Assembly (NCBI RefSeq): GCF_008312835.1 | Contig: NZ_VSKS01000005.1 | Span: forward strand, 341,973-405,972 | Length of the DNA stretch: 64,000 bases | From: Streptomyces marokkonensis | Lineage (GTDB): Bacteria > Actinomycetota > Actinomycetes > Streptomycetales > Streptomycetaceae | Direction: 5' to 3' | In this document: positions 25,893 to 34,404 of the stretch, in pieces | Layout: each line of letters starts with the position of its first letter | How positions within the stretch are numbered: the stretch's first letter is position 1 | Notes under the pieces: model-generated | What the model saw: the letters and a program-made list of their open reading frames with translations, nothing else | Database searches by the model: none | What the model was told of the DNA's origin: nothing | Position numbers and translations under genes: made by a program

Positions 25893-26258
25893 ATGACCCA
25901 GCAGCAGCCCGCCACGGAACCGATGAGCCAGGAGATGCAGGACTGCGTCCAGGCCTGCATGTCCTGCCACGGTGTGTGCGAGGAGACCATGAGCTCCTGT
26001 CTCCAGATGGGCGGCCAGGCCCGGATGCAGATCATGCGGGCACTCATGGACTGCTCGGAGATGACCCGCATGTGCGCGGACATGATGATGCGCCGCTCAC
26101 CGCTGGCGAACGAGATGTGCATGATGTGCGCGCAGGCGTGCGACATGGGCGCCGAGGCGTGTATGTCCATGCCGGACGACGACCGGATGACGCGCTGCGC
26201 GGAGTCCTGTCGCCGCTGCTCCGAGATGTGCCGTGCCATGGCGGGCGCCACGATGTGA
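25893..26258 (+). CDS. Cys/Met-rich four-helix protein, copper-storage (Csp/DUF326) type
   Basis: A 121-residue protein with 15 Cys and 24 Met by my count. Cys residues repeat as CxxxC pairs (C18/C22, C25/C29, C79/C83, C102/C106, C109/C113), the spacing of the Csp proteins, in which a four-helix bundle is lined with thiols that bind many Cu(I) ions. No signal peptide or Tat motif is visible, so it would be the cytosolic kind. ATG 25893 follows GGGAGGAACC. The Met content is higher than I would expect, and Met could act as an extra Cu(I) ligand. No copper operator is recognisable upstream. It is convergent with an LCP gene. Confidence 0.85.
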   Translation: MTQQQPATEPMSQEMQDCVQACMSCHGVCEETMSSCLQMGGQARMQIMRALMDCSEMTRMCADMMMRRSPLANEMCMMCAQACDMGAEACMSMPDDDRMTRCAESCRRCSEMCRAMAGATM

Positions 26259-26272
26259 CGCCGCCGGAAAGC

Positions 26273-26306
26273 GGCCTGGGGCACCCCCGCGGGGGTGCCC
26301 CAGGCC
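26273..26306. terminator. long perfect hairpin between converging genes
   Basis: GGCCTGGGGCACCCC is complementary to GGGGTGCCCCAGGCC across a tiny central loop, giving a near-continuous palindrome of 34 bases. Confidence 0.85.
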
Positions 26307-26316
26307 GGATCGCGCG

Positions 26317-27588
26317 TCAGTTGCCCTTGACCGTGACCTTCTCGTCGTTGTTCAGCTGGTTCACCAGCTGCTTCACCTTGGCCTTGTCCCACAGCAGGTT
26401 GCCGCCGCTGCTGCCGGCGATCGGCATGTTCATGGACGTGCCCTCGCCTCCGCTGACGCCCTTCATCGACCAGAACATGTCGGCCAGGTCGAACAGGCCC
26501 ATGTCCTTGTCGACGATCAGGGAGTCCAGGCCGGCGCCCATGGTCGGGTAGAGCCTGAAGGGATTGAGGACCGTGCTCGGCGTGGCCACCTGGTTGGCGA
26601 GCGCGGAGAGGAACTTCTGCTGGTTCTTCGTACGGTCCAGGTCCGAGCCGGCCAGCGCGTAGCGGGTGCGGACGAAGGCGAGGGCCTCCTCGCCGTTCAG
26701 GGTCTGCTTGCCCTTCTTGAGGTCGGCGCCGGACTTGGTGTCCTTGATGTCCTGCGGGATGTCCATCTCCACCCCGCCGACCGCGTCCACGATGCTCGCG
26801 AAGCCGGCGAAGCCGATCTCCACGTAGTGGTCGATGTACAGGCCGGTGTTGAACTCGACCGTGCGGACCAGCAGCTCGGGCCCGTCCTCGGCGTAGGCGG
26901 CGTTGAGCTTCACCTGCCGTCCGGTCGCGGGGTAGGTCTTGCCCGACTCGGAGCCCTTGAAGGACGGGATCTCCACGTTCGAGTCCCGGGGCAGCGAGAT
27001 GAGGGTGGGGCCGTTGTCGCCGGTGTGCAGGATCATCATCGAGTCCGTGCGCTTGCCCTCGGCGGACCCGGTGCGCAGCCTCTTCTTGTCCTCGGCGGAC
27101 ATGCCCGCGCGGCTGTCGGAGCCGACGATCAGGTAGTTGGTGCCCGAGCCCTTCTCCGGCCGCTCGATCACCTTCGACAGGTCGACCTCGCGGTTGAGCT
27201 TGGAGTCGGCCCAGAAGTAGGTGCCGACGGTCGTCACGACCAGCACGGTCACCAGGGTGATCGCCGTCCACTTGATGCGGCGGCGCCAGTCGGGCGCGGG
27301 ACGCTGCGGGCCGTAGCCGCCGTCACCGCCGGGGCCACCGCCGCCGGGCGTGCCGTAGACCTGGCCGGTGTTGTAGCCGCTGTCGTAGCCGTCGGGGCCG
27401 TGCCCGTGCCCGTCCACGTACGACGGCTGCTGCGGGACGCCACCGTAGGCGCCCTGCCCGGGAGGTGCCGCCGGGCCGCGGCGGACCTGCCGCATGACGC
27501 GGGCGCCCTCGGGCCGTGCGCTCGCGCTCCCGCGTCCGTAGCGTCCGCCGCGGTTGTCGTCGGACCGTGCCTCGGGCCAATCAGTCAT
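26317..27588 (-). CDS. LytR-CpsA-Psr (LCP) family protein 1
   Basis: The 423-residue protein has a Gly/Tyr/Pro-rich cytoplasmic tail (1-100, with GYDSGYNTGQVYG), one membrane helix at about 107-126 and an extracytoplasmic LCP domain. LCP enzymes transfer glycopolymers from lipid carriers onto peptidoglycan. Conserved parts are NYLIVGSDSR, TDSMMILH, ISLPRDSNVEIP (the Arg-Asp of the pyrophosphate site), KLNAAYAEDG, VDAVGGVEMDIP and LAFVRTRYALAGSDLDR. It lacks the C-terminal LytR_C domain. ATG 27588 has no strong ribosome site. It is divergent from the thioesterase gene and is the first of six LCP genes on this strand. Confidence 0.93.
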   Translation of the reverse strand: MTDWPEARSDDNRGGRYGRGSASARPEGARVMRQVRRGPAAPPGQGAYGGVPQQPSYVDGHGHGPDGYDSGYNTGQVYGTPGGGGPGGDGGYGPQRPAPDWRRRIKWTAITLVTVLVVTTVGTYFWADSKLNREVDLSKVIERPEKGSGTNYLIVGSDSRAGMSAEDKKRLRTGSAEGKRTDSMMILHTGDNGPTLISLPRDSNVEIPSFKGSESGKTYPATGRQVKLNAAYAEDGPELLVRTVEFNTGLYIDHYVEIGFAGFASIVDAVGGVEMDIPQDIKDTKSGADLKKGKQTLNGEEALAFVRTRYALAGSDLDRTKNQQKFLSALANQVATPSTVLNPFRLYPTMGAGLDSLIVDKDMGLFDLADMFWSMKGVSGGEGTSMNMPIAGSSGGNLLWDKAKVKQLVNQLNNDEKVTVKGN

Positions 27589-27708
27589 GGGAGACAGTGT
27601 GCAGGTCCGGGCACTGCGCCATACAAGGGTCGTCGGAAAATCAGGTCAGCGCTGTTGCGAAGCTGACACAAAACAGGGCGGACGGCACGTCGGCATAAGG
27701 TGGAGTCC

Positions 27709-28266
27709 ATGACAGACCAGGCCACAGCCGCAGCCACGGAGAGTCCGGACATCCCGGGCAAGCCCATCGCGGCGTCCCGTACGACCCTCAGCCACATCAT
27801 GACCCACAACGACACCAACCTCCTGGGCACGGTGCACGGCGGGGTGATCATGAAGTTGGTCGACGACGCGGCGGGCGCCGTCGCCGGACGGCACTCCGGA
27901 GGGCCGGCCGTCACCGCCTCCATGGACGAGATGGCGTTCCTGGAGCCGGTCCGCGTCGGTGACCTGGTCCATGTGAAGGCCCAGGTCAACTGGACCGGCC
28001 GGACCTCGATGGAGGTCGGCGTGCGGGTACTGGCGGAGCGCTGGAACGAGTCCACGCCGCCCACCCAGGTCGGCTCGGCGTACCTGGTGTTCGCGGCCGT
28101 CGACGCCGACGGCAAGCCGCGCCGGGTGCCGCCGGTGATACCGGAGACCGAGCAGGACAAGCGCCGCTACCAGGAGGCCCAGATCCGCCGCACGCACCGG
28201 CTGGCCCGCCGCCGGGCGATCATGGAACTGCGCGAGAAGCGGGCGGCGGAGGGGTTCGAGGACTAG
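27709..28266 (+). CDS. acyl-CoA thioesterase (hotdog fold, ACOT/YciA type)
   Basis: A 185-residue single hotdog-domain protein. Its signature HNDTNLLGTVHGGVIMKLVDDAAG contains the catalytic Asn and Asp region of the cytosolic acyl-CoA hydrolase family; SMDEMAFLEPVRVGDLV follows. The last 40 residues are a charged helix (RRTHRLARRRAIMELREKR). ATG 27709 follows GGTGGAG at 5 bases. It would hydrolyse medium- to long-chain acyl-CoA. It lies between two LCP genes on the opposite strand, and only seven bases separate its stop from the convergent LCP 2 gene. Confidence 0.9.
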   Translation: MTDQATAAATESPDIPGKPIAASRTTLSHIMTHNDTNLLGTVHGGVIMKLVDDAAGAVAGRHSGGPAVTASMDEMAFLEPVRVGDLVHVKAQVNWTGRTSMEVGVRVLAERWNESTPPTQVGSAYLVFAAVDADGKPRRVPPVIPETEQDKRRYQEAQIRRTHRLARRRAIMELREKRAAEGFED

Positions 28267-28273
28267 GCGGACC

Positions 28274-29749
28274 TCAGGAGCAGTTCACCTCGTCGCCCCG
28301 TACCACCCCGAACTCGCCCTGCCCCGGGTCCTCGGCCCGCACCTTGCGGACCTTGACGAAGTCGGTGCCCGCGATCACCTTCAGCGTGGGGCCCTGGCCC
28401 TTCACCGCGCGCAGCTCGCTGCCGGGAAGGGCCGCCGCGAGGGACTTCGCGGAGCGGTCCCAGCGGGGGTCGTGGGCGACGACGGTCCGCCGCACGTTCT
28501 GCTCGGCGGCGTTGGCCGGGACGCGGGTGGTGCGGAAGCCGGTCGCCGCCAGTGCCGCGTCCACGCGCCGGCCGAGGCCCGCGGTGCGGGTGCCGTTCTC
28601 GACCTGGACGCGGATCTGCCGGGGGTCCACCGGCACCGGCAGTGCCGCGTCGGGGGAGCGGCGCGCGGTGAGCGGCTGGTCCCGGCGCAGCGCGTCGAAG
28701 ATGTGCCCGGCCTTCTCGGCGTCCCACTTCAGTGTCGAGCCGACGCCCTTCACGGCGTGGCCCATCTTCGCGATGGGCACCGTCATGAACTCGGAGGAGG
28801 ACGGCGAGAAGTTCCGCATCGCCCGGCCGAGGTCCAGCAGCTCGCCGGTGCCGAAACCCCTGTCGGCGCGGACCGAGCCGAGCACGGCCCGGGTCACGTC
28901 GCGGAACTTCATCGGGTTCAGCAGGATCCCGGAGGAGGTGGCGCGGTCCACCAGCGCCGCCATGAAGTGCTGCTGGCGCTTCATCCGGCCGAGGTCGGAG
29001 GCGCCGTCGACGTGCCGGGCCCGGACGTACTGCAGGGCCTCGCCGCCCTTGAGGGTGTGCCGGCCGGCCGGCAGGTCCAGTCCGGTGTGGCGGTCCCTGA
29101 GCCGCCGGTCGGTGCAGATCTCCACGCCGCCGACGACGTCGACGGTCTTCATGAAGCTGGTGAAGTCGACCTCCAGGTAGTGGTCGATCTTCACCCGGGT
29201 CATCCTCTCCACCGTGCGCACGGTCAGCCGCGGGCCGCCCTCCGCGTACGCCGCGTTCAGTTTGAGGGGGTGTCCCCGGTGCTGCTCGCCGCTCACGCGG
29301 TCGGTGTGCGGGGGCGTCTCGGCGTAGGAGTCGCGGGGCAGGCTGACCACGCTGGCGCGGTCCCGGTTCTCCGAGATGTGCACGATCATGATCGTGTCGG
29401 TGCAGTGGCAGGGTGCCCCGCCGAGCCGGTACTTCTCCCGCTCCTCCTTCCCGATCCTCTCCCGGCCGTCGGTGCCGACGAGCAGGATGTTCATGCCGTG
29501 GCCGGCCTCGGGCCGGTTCTTCATGTCGCGGAACGGGTCGACCCGGGTGATGTCCTCGCCGAGGCTGCTGAGCACCGCGTGCCCGATCCCGGCCGAGGCG
29601 AGCACCACGACCGACAGCGTGGTGACGGTGCGCATCGCCCAGCGCGGCTTGCGGCGCGGCGGCACGGGCGGCCGGGGGCCCCGGCGGGGCGGTCGCGCCG
29701 GGTGCCGGGACGAGGTGCGGGGCCGGGGGGACCGCGGCGGCGTGGGCAA
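28274..29749 (-). CDS. LCP family protein 2 with C-terminal LytR_C domain
   Basis: About 491 residues from TTG 29749, chosen because GGAGG lies 7 bases upstream; the frame is open further back without a site. A Pro/Arg-rich tail precedes one membrane helix (TVTTLSVVVLASAGIGHAVL). The LCP domain has NILLVGTDGRERI, CTDTIMIVH, VSLPRDSYAE, LKLNAAYAEGG, DVVGGVEICTD and LQYVRARHVDGASDLGRMKRQQ. A LytR_C domain (IRVQVENGTRTAGLGRRV) ends the protein. It is probably a peptidoglycan-glycopolymer ligase. Its stop is seven bases from the thioesterase stop. Confidence 0.92.
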   Translation of the reverse strand: MPTPPRSPRPRTSSRHPARPPRRGPRPPVPPRRKPRWAMRTVTTLSVVVLASAGIGHAVLSSLGEDITRVDPFRDMKNRPEAGHGMNILLVGTDGRERIGKEEREKYRLGGAPCHCTDTIMIVHISENRDRASVVSLPRDSYAETPPHTDRVSGEQHRGHPLKLNAAYAEGGPRLTVRTVERMTRVKIDHYLEVDFTSFMKTVDVVGGVEICTDRRLRDRHTGLDLPAGRHTLKGGEALQYVRARHVDGASDLGRMKRQQHFMAALVDRATSSGILLNPMKFRDVTRAVLGSVRADRGFGTGELLDLGRAMRNFSPSSSEFMTVPIAKMGHAVKGVGSTLKWDAEKAGHIFDALRRDQPLTARRSPDAALPVPVDPRQIRVQVENGTRTAGLGRRVDAALAATGFRTTRVPANAAEQNVRRTVVAHDPRWDRSAKSLAAALPGSELRAVKGQGPTLKVIAGTDFVKVRKVRAEDPGQGEFGVVRGDEVNCS

Positions 29750-29877
29750 GGGGGCACCTCCGGAGGACGGCCGTGCGTGGGATCGTGAGCACCGTAGGCC
29801 GATACGATCTGCGGCCCGGCGCACAGCACCCCGGCGCGCGCAACCGTGTCCCCCGTTCGCGGTAACGTGAGCCCCCT

Positions 29878-30915
29878 ATGAACGCCAATCCCGACGTGCG
29901 GCTCCCCGCCGTTTCCGTGATCATGCCCGTCCTCAACGAGGAGCGGCATCTGCGTGGCGCCGTCCGCGCGATCCTCGCCCAGGAGTACGCCGGCGAGATG
30001 GAGGTCGTGATCGCCCTCGGTCCGTCCACGGACCGCACGGACGAGATCGCCGCCGAGCTCGTGGCCGAGGACCCGCGGGTGCACACCGTGCCCAATCCGA
30101 CCGGCCGCACCCCGGCCGCCCTCAACGCGGCGATCAAGGCCTCGCGCCATCCGATCGTGGTCCGCGTCGACGGGCACGGGATGCTCTCCCCGAACTACAT
30201 CACGACCGCCGTGCGGCTCCTTCGGGAGACCGGCGCGCAGAACGTCGGCGGCATCATGCACGCCGAGGGTGAGAACGACTGGGAGCACGCCGTCGCCGCC
30301 GCGATGACGTCGAAGATCGGTGTGGGCAACGCCGCCTTCCACACCGGTGGTGAGGCCGGAGCCGCCGAGACCGTGTACCTGGGTGTGTTCCGGCGCGAGG
30401 CGCTGGAGCAGCAGGGCGGCTACAACGTGGAGTTCATCCGCGCCCAGGACTGGGAGCTGAACTTCCGCATCCGTGAGGCCGGCGGACTGATCTGGTTCTC
30501 GCCGGAGCTGAAGGTGTCGTACCGCCCCCGGCCGAGCGTGCGCGCCCTGGCCAAGCAGTACAAGGACTACGGCCGTTGGCGGCACGTCGTGGCCCGCTAC
30601 CACTCCGGTTCCATCAACCTGCGCTACCTCGCCCCGCCGGCCGCGGTGTGTGCGATCGCGGCCGGGATCCTGGTGGGCGCGGTGCTCACCCCGTGGGGCT
30701 TCGTGGTGCCGGGCGGTTATCTCGCGGCGATCGTGGCGGGGTCCATACCCGCGGGCGTGGGACTGCCGCTGAAGGCGCGGCTGCAGATCCCGGTGGCGCT
30801 GGCCACCATGCACATGTCGTGGGGCTGGGGCTTCCTGACCAGCCCGCGCTCGCTGGCGAGGAAGGTCATCGCCTCGCGGCGCCCCGCCGTCCACGCGGAC
30901 GCGCCGGCCGCCTGA
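29878..30915 (+). CDS. family 2 glycosyltransferase, membrane associated
   Basis: A 345-residue inverting GT-A enzyme. The start SVIMPVLNEERHLRGAVRAIL is the nucleotide-sugar fold; VVRVDGHGMLSP carries the metal-binding motif (DGH in place of DxD), and RAQDWELNFRIREAGG holds the catalytic-base motif (ED/QDW-type). Two or three hydrophobic segments near residues 245-300 anchor it to the membrane. ATG 29878 lacks a clear ribosome site. It is flanked by LCP genes on the opposite strand, so a role in building the sugar polymer that LCP enzymes attach is plausible. Confidence 0.9.
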   Translation: MNANPDVRLPAVSVIMPVLNEERHLRGAVRAILAQEYAGEMEVVIALGPSTDRTDEIAAELVAEDPRVHTVPNPTGRTPAALNAAIKASRHPIVVRVDGHGMLSPNYITTAVRLLRETGAQNVGGIMHAEGENDWEHAVAAAMTSKIGVGNAAFHTGGEAGAAETVYLGVFRREALEQQGGYNVEFIRAQDWELNFRIREAGGLIWFSPELKVSYRPRPSVRALAKQYKDYGRWRHVVARYHSGSINLRYLAPPAAVCAIAAGILVGAVLTPWGFVVPGGYLAAIVAGSIPAGVGLPLKARLQIPVALATMHMSWGWGFLTSPRSLARKVIASRRPAVHADAPAA

Positions 30916-30930
30916 CGCCGCTTCGACCGC

Positions 30931-30958
30931 GGGCCCCTTCCCGGCCAGGAAGGGGCCC
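30931..30958. terminator. hairpin between glycosyltransferase and LCP 3 genes
   Basis: GGGCCCCTTCC (30931-30941) pairs exactly with GGAAGGGGCCC (30948-30958) over a 6-base loop, and flanking bases extend the stem. Confidence 0.8.
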
Positions 30959-30965
30959 CGCGCGT

Positions 30966-32540
30966 TCACCAGGTGTAGGCGGGATCGACGTGCATGCAGG
31001 CCTCTTCGTCGGCCCCGTTGAGCGCGTTCGCCGACTCCGGGGTGGTGTCGTCCTTCCCCGGTGCCGCGTACTCCGTGCCCTCGCGCCAGTCGGCGCCCAC
31101 CACCAGGGTGACGCCGGACACGTCGGTGGACCGCTCGACCTGGCCGGCCGGGATGCCGAGGGCGTCGGCGACGCGCCGGGCGTCGCCCTCGAGGTCGGCG
31201 CCCGGATACCGCACCACCGTCCGCTTCTCGCTGACGGAGCGGGTGGTGTCGGCGGTCGCGCCGGTGAAGCCCTTCTCCCGCAGCGCCCCGGCGACCGCGC
31301 CGGTCCGTCCCGAGGCGGCCGGGAGGGTGTCGGTGCGGGTGCCGTTGAGCACCTGGACGGCGATCGCGGCGTCGTCGGCGGCCGGGGCGGAGGGCGTCTT
31401 CTCCTCGGCCTTCCGCGGTGTGGCGTCCCTGCCGTCGAGGGCGATGTCCTCGCGTACCAGACGGAACAGCGTCTCGGCGTCCTCGGTCGGTTCCACCCGG
31501 GCGCCCACGTACCGGTTGGGCATCGTGGTCATGGTGACGCGTTCCGGCTTCACCTTGCGCAGCTCGGTGCTCAGGTCGTAGAGCTTCTTCACGGTGTCGA
31601 GCCCGGGGTCGACGGTGAGGGCCCCGGTGGCCTTCTCGGCCAGTCTGCGCAGCATGTTGGGGCTGCTCAGGGTGGCGTTCGCACGCAGCTGGCGGACCAG
31701 CGAGTTCATGTACATGTGCTGGGCCCTGGCGCGGGCGAGGTCGCTGCCGTCCTCGAAGCCGTAGCGCGTGCGCAGCCACTGCAGGGCCTGCTCGCCCTTG
31801 ACGGGATGGGTGCCCTTCTCCAGTTTCAGCCCGGAGCCGTGCCCCTGGCCGTCCCGTGAGTGGATGTTGGCGTCGACGCACACCGGGACGCCACCGACCG
31901 CGTCCGCCATGGAGACCACGCCTGCGAAGTCGACCATGACGAAGTGGTCGATGTGGATGCCGGTGAGCTCCTGCCAGGTGGCCACCGTGCAGCCCGGACC
32001 GCCGTGCCCGAGGCTCTGGTTGGTCATCGTGCGGCCGTTGCTCGCAGGGTGGACGGTCCCGTCGTCCGGGTCGGTGCACTTGGGGATCTCGACCAGGGTG
32101 TCGCGCGGCATGCTGATCACGGACATGTTGGTCCGGTCGGCGGACAGGTGCACCAGCATCTGCACATCGGCGAGCGGGGTGGAGCCGAACGTCTCCCGGG
32201 CGCCGCCGAGTTGCTGGTTCTCCTCGGTGTCCCGCGCGTCGCTGCCGATGAGCAGGATGTTCAGCGGGGTCTGCCCGGCCGCGTTCGGCGTCGGCTCGGC
32301 CACCTTGTTGTCGCCCAGGTTAAGGGCGTCCTTCTTGATGTTGCCGTTCAGCTGCCGGTAGTAGAGGTAACCCGCTCCGGCAGCGCCGATCATGAGCAGC
32401 GCGAGGACCGCGGCCGACCACTTGAGCACCCGGCGTGCGCGCCGCGCTCGGGGGCCGCTGTCACCGGCGGGCGGACCCTCGTCCGGGTCCTCCTCGTGCT
32501 CCTCGTCACGGAGCGTCTCCCGCGTGGCGTTCTGCGTCAC
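30966..32540 (-). CDS. LCP family protein 3 with LytR_C domain
   Basis: A 524-residue protein from GTG 32540 (GGAGGACGGGGGCA upstream). An acidic cytoplasmic tail precedes one helix (AAVLALLMIGAAGAGYLYY), then the LCP domain with NILLIGSDARDTEENQQLGG, VQMLVHLSADR, ISMPRDTLVEIP, IDHFVMVDFAGVVSMADAVGG and LQWLRTRYGFEDGSDLARAR. The LytR_C domain follows (AVQVLNGTRTDTLPA). The insert CTDPDDGTVHPASNGRTMTN in the substrate loop and the short end CMHVDPAYTW are shared in pattern with LCP 4, so these two are close paralogues. Confidence 0.93.
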   Translation of the reverse strand: MTQNATRETLRDEEHEEDPDEGPPAGDSGPRARRARRVLKWSAAVLALLMIGAAGAGYLYYRQLNGNIKKDALNLGDNKVAEPTPNAAGQTPLNILLIGSDARDTEENQQLGGARETFGSTPLADVQMLVHLSADRTNMSVISMPRDTLVEIPKCTDPDDGTVHPASNGRTMTNQSLGHGGPGCTVATWQELTGIHIDHFVMVDFAGVVSMADAVGGVPVCVDANIHSRDGQGHGSGLKLEKGTHPVKGEQALQWLRTRYGFEDGSDLARARAQHMYMNSLVRQLRANATLSSPNMLRRLAEKATGALTVDPGLDTVKKLYDLSTELRKVKPERVTMTTMPNRYVGARVEPTEDAETLFRLVREDIALDGRDATPRKAEEKTPSAPAADDAAIAVQVLNGTRTDTLPAASGRTGAVAGALREKGFTGATADTTRSVSEKRTVVRYPGADLEGDARRVADALGIPAGQVERSTDVSGVTLVVGADWREGTEYAAPGKDDTTPESANALNGADEEACMHVDPAYTW

Positions 32541-32585
32541 TGCCCCCGTCCTCCCCACCCCTGGAATCTCCTCACCTCGGCCGTC

Positions 32586-32623
32586 GGGCCCGTCCCGCGT
32601 CCTGTTAGACGCACGACGGGCCC
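32586..32623. terminator. hairpin between LCP 4 and LCP 3 genes
   Basis: GGGCCCGTCCCGCGTC (32586-32601) and GACGCACGACGGGCCC (32608-32623) pair at 14 of 16 positions. A similar stem with GGGCC/GGCCC ends stands after LCP 5, so the intergenic hairpin was probably duplicated with the genes. Confidence 0.7.
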
Positions 32624-32701
32624 GTCAGTTGCCCTGCGAATCCGACCGAGTTCAACGAATTCGGCGTGGCCGGGAGCCGTTCTCACCGCCGCCGGGACCG
32701 G

Positions 32702-34324
32702 CTACCAGCGGTAGGGCTTGTACACGTCCATGCACGTGCCGGTCTCCGAGCCGTTGAGCGCGTCGGCGTCCTTCGGCAGGTCTCCGGCCCGGGGCGGCGC
32801 CTGCTTCGGATAGACCGTGCCCTCGCGCCAGTCGGCGCCGACCACCAGGGTGACGCCCGAGACGCCGGTGGTCCGCCTGACCGAACTCGCCGGGATCCCG
32901 AGGGCCTTGGCGACCCGCTCGGCGTCGCCCTGCAGCTCGGCGCTCGGATAGCGCACCACGGTCCGCTCCTCGGCGACGGCGGCCGAGGCGTCCGGCGCGG
33001 CCCGCGTGAAGCCCTGGGCGACCAGCGCCCGCGCGAGTGCGCCCGCACGGCCGCCGACCGGGCCGAGGGTCGCGGACCGGGTGGCGTTCCGCACCAGGAC
33101 ACCGATCTCGCCGTCCGGTGCGGCCGGGTCCTTCGAGGTGGCCCCGTCCCTGGCGGCCGCCTTCCCCGCGTCCTTCGCGCCGCCCTTGCCGTCGAACGGC
33201 ACGTCGTCACGGAGCAGGGCCCACATCCGCTCGGCGCCGGCGCCGGCCGGGAGCAGGTGGTTGCGGTTCTGCGGGTCCTCGACCGTGGGCAGCGTCGTCA
33301 TGGTGATGCGGTCCGGCGGCACCGTCCTGAGCTGCATCCCCAGGTCGTACAGCTTCTTCACCGAGCCGATCTCCTCGGAGACCTGCAGCGACTCGGTCGC
33401 CGCCTCGGCCAGGTCCGTCAGCCGGCCGGTGTCGGTGAAGACGTTCTGGTCCCGCAGGGTGCGGATCATCGAGTTCATGTACATGCGCTGCGCCCGGGTG
33501 CGCAGGACGTCACTGCCCCAGGCGTGCCGGGTACGCAGCCACTGCAGCGCCTGTTCGCCCTCCACCTCGGTCGACCCGGCCTCCAGCTTCAGGCCCGAGC
33601 CGCCGGGCACGCCGGGCAGCGGACGGTCCCACACGTTCTGGTTGACGCAGACCTCCACACCGCCGACGGCGTCGGCCATCCGCACCACACCCGCGAAGTC
33701 GATCGTCATCCAGTGGTCGATGTAGACGCCGGTGAGGTTCTCCCAGGTGGCCAGCGTGCATCCGGCGCCGCCGCGGGACAGCGAGGTGTTGATGATGTCG
33801 TTGACCGCCGGGTACGTCTTCCCGGACTCCGGGTCGGTGCATTCCGGGATGTCGACCCGGGTGTCGCGCGGGACGCTCACCACGGCCGCGCTCTCCCGGT
33901 CCGCGGCGAGGTGGATCAGCATCTGCACGTCGCCCAGCGGCGGGTTGCCGCGGTTGTCCCGGCTGCCGCCGAGCGCGACGTTCGCGTCGGAGGCGCGGCT
34001 GTCGGAGCCGATCAGCAGGATGTTCAGGGGCGTCTGCCCGGCCGCGTTCGCCCCGGTCCTGCGGGCCTTGGAGTCGCCGCTGCTGCGCTCACCTTTCACC
34101 AGGTTGTCGTTCAGATGCTCGTAGTACAGGTAACCGGCGCCGGCCGTCCCGAGTATGAGCACGGCGAGGGTCGTCGCCGACCAGCGCAGCGCGCGCCGGC
34201 CCCGCCCGCCGGGCGGCCGGCCTCCGCGTCTTCCCGGGACGTCGTCGCCGTCGGGGTCCGGCCGCCCGCCGCGCGGGGCGTCGCCCGGCCGTGCCGCCTC
34301 CTCGTGCACACTGCTCCGCGTCAT
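32702..34324 (-). CDS. LCP family protein 4 with LytR_C domain
   Basis: A 540-residue close relative of LCP 3. A Gly/Arg/Asp-rich tail and one helix (TTLAVLILGTAGAGYLYYEH) come first. The LCP domain has NILLIGSDSRASDANVALGG, VQMLIHLAADR, VSVPRDTRVDIPECTDPESG, IDHWMTIDFAGVVRMADAVGG and LQWLRTRHAWGSDVLRTRAQ. LytR_C follows (GVLVRNATRSATLGP). It ends in CMDVYKPYRW, with a Cys that lines up with LCP 3. ATG 34324 is used; codons before it are open but unsupported. Confidence 0.93.
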   Translation of the reverse strand: MTRSSVHEEAARPGDAPRGGRPDPDGDDVPGRRGGRPPGGRGRRALRWSATTLAVLILGTAGAGYLYYEHLNDNLVKGERSSGDSKARRTGANAAGQTPLNILLIGSDSRASDANVALGGSRDNRGNPPLGDVQMLIHLAADRESAAVVSVPRDTRVDIPECTDPESGKTYPAVNDIINTSLSRGGAGCTLATWENLTGVYIDHWMTIDFAGVVRMADAVGGVEVCVNQNVWDRPLPGVPGGSGLKLEAGSTEVEGEQALQWLRTRHAWGSDVLRTRAQRMYMNSMIRTLRDQNVFTDTGRLTDLAEAATESLQVSEEIGSVKKLYDLGMQLRTVPPDRITMTTLPTVEDPQNRNHLLPAGAGAERMWALLRDDVPFDGKGGAKDAGKAAARDGATSKDPAAPDGEIGVLVRNATRSATLGPVGGRAGALARALVAQGFTRAAPDASAAVAEERTVVRYPSAELQGDAERVAKALGIPASSVRRTTGVSGVTLVVGADWREGTVYPKQAPPRAGDLPKDADALNGSETGTCMDVYKPYRW

Positions 34325-34353
34325 CCCTGCGTCTCCCCACCCCTGCACGTGAA

Positions 34354-34394
34354 ACGGGCCCGCCCGCGCCCCGTGGGACGCGCGGCAGGCCCGT
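34354..34394. terminator. hairpin between LCP 5 and LCP 4 genes
   Basis: ACGGGCCCGCCCGCGC pairs imperfectly with CGCGCGGCAGGCCCGT around CCCGTGGGA. It lies directly after the LCP 5 stop. Confidence 0.6.
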
Positions 34395-34404
34395 CAGGCC
34401 AGTC

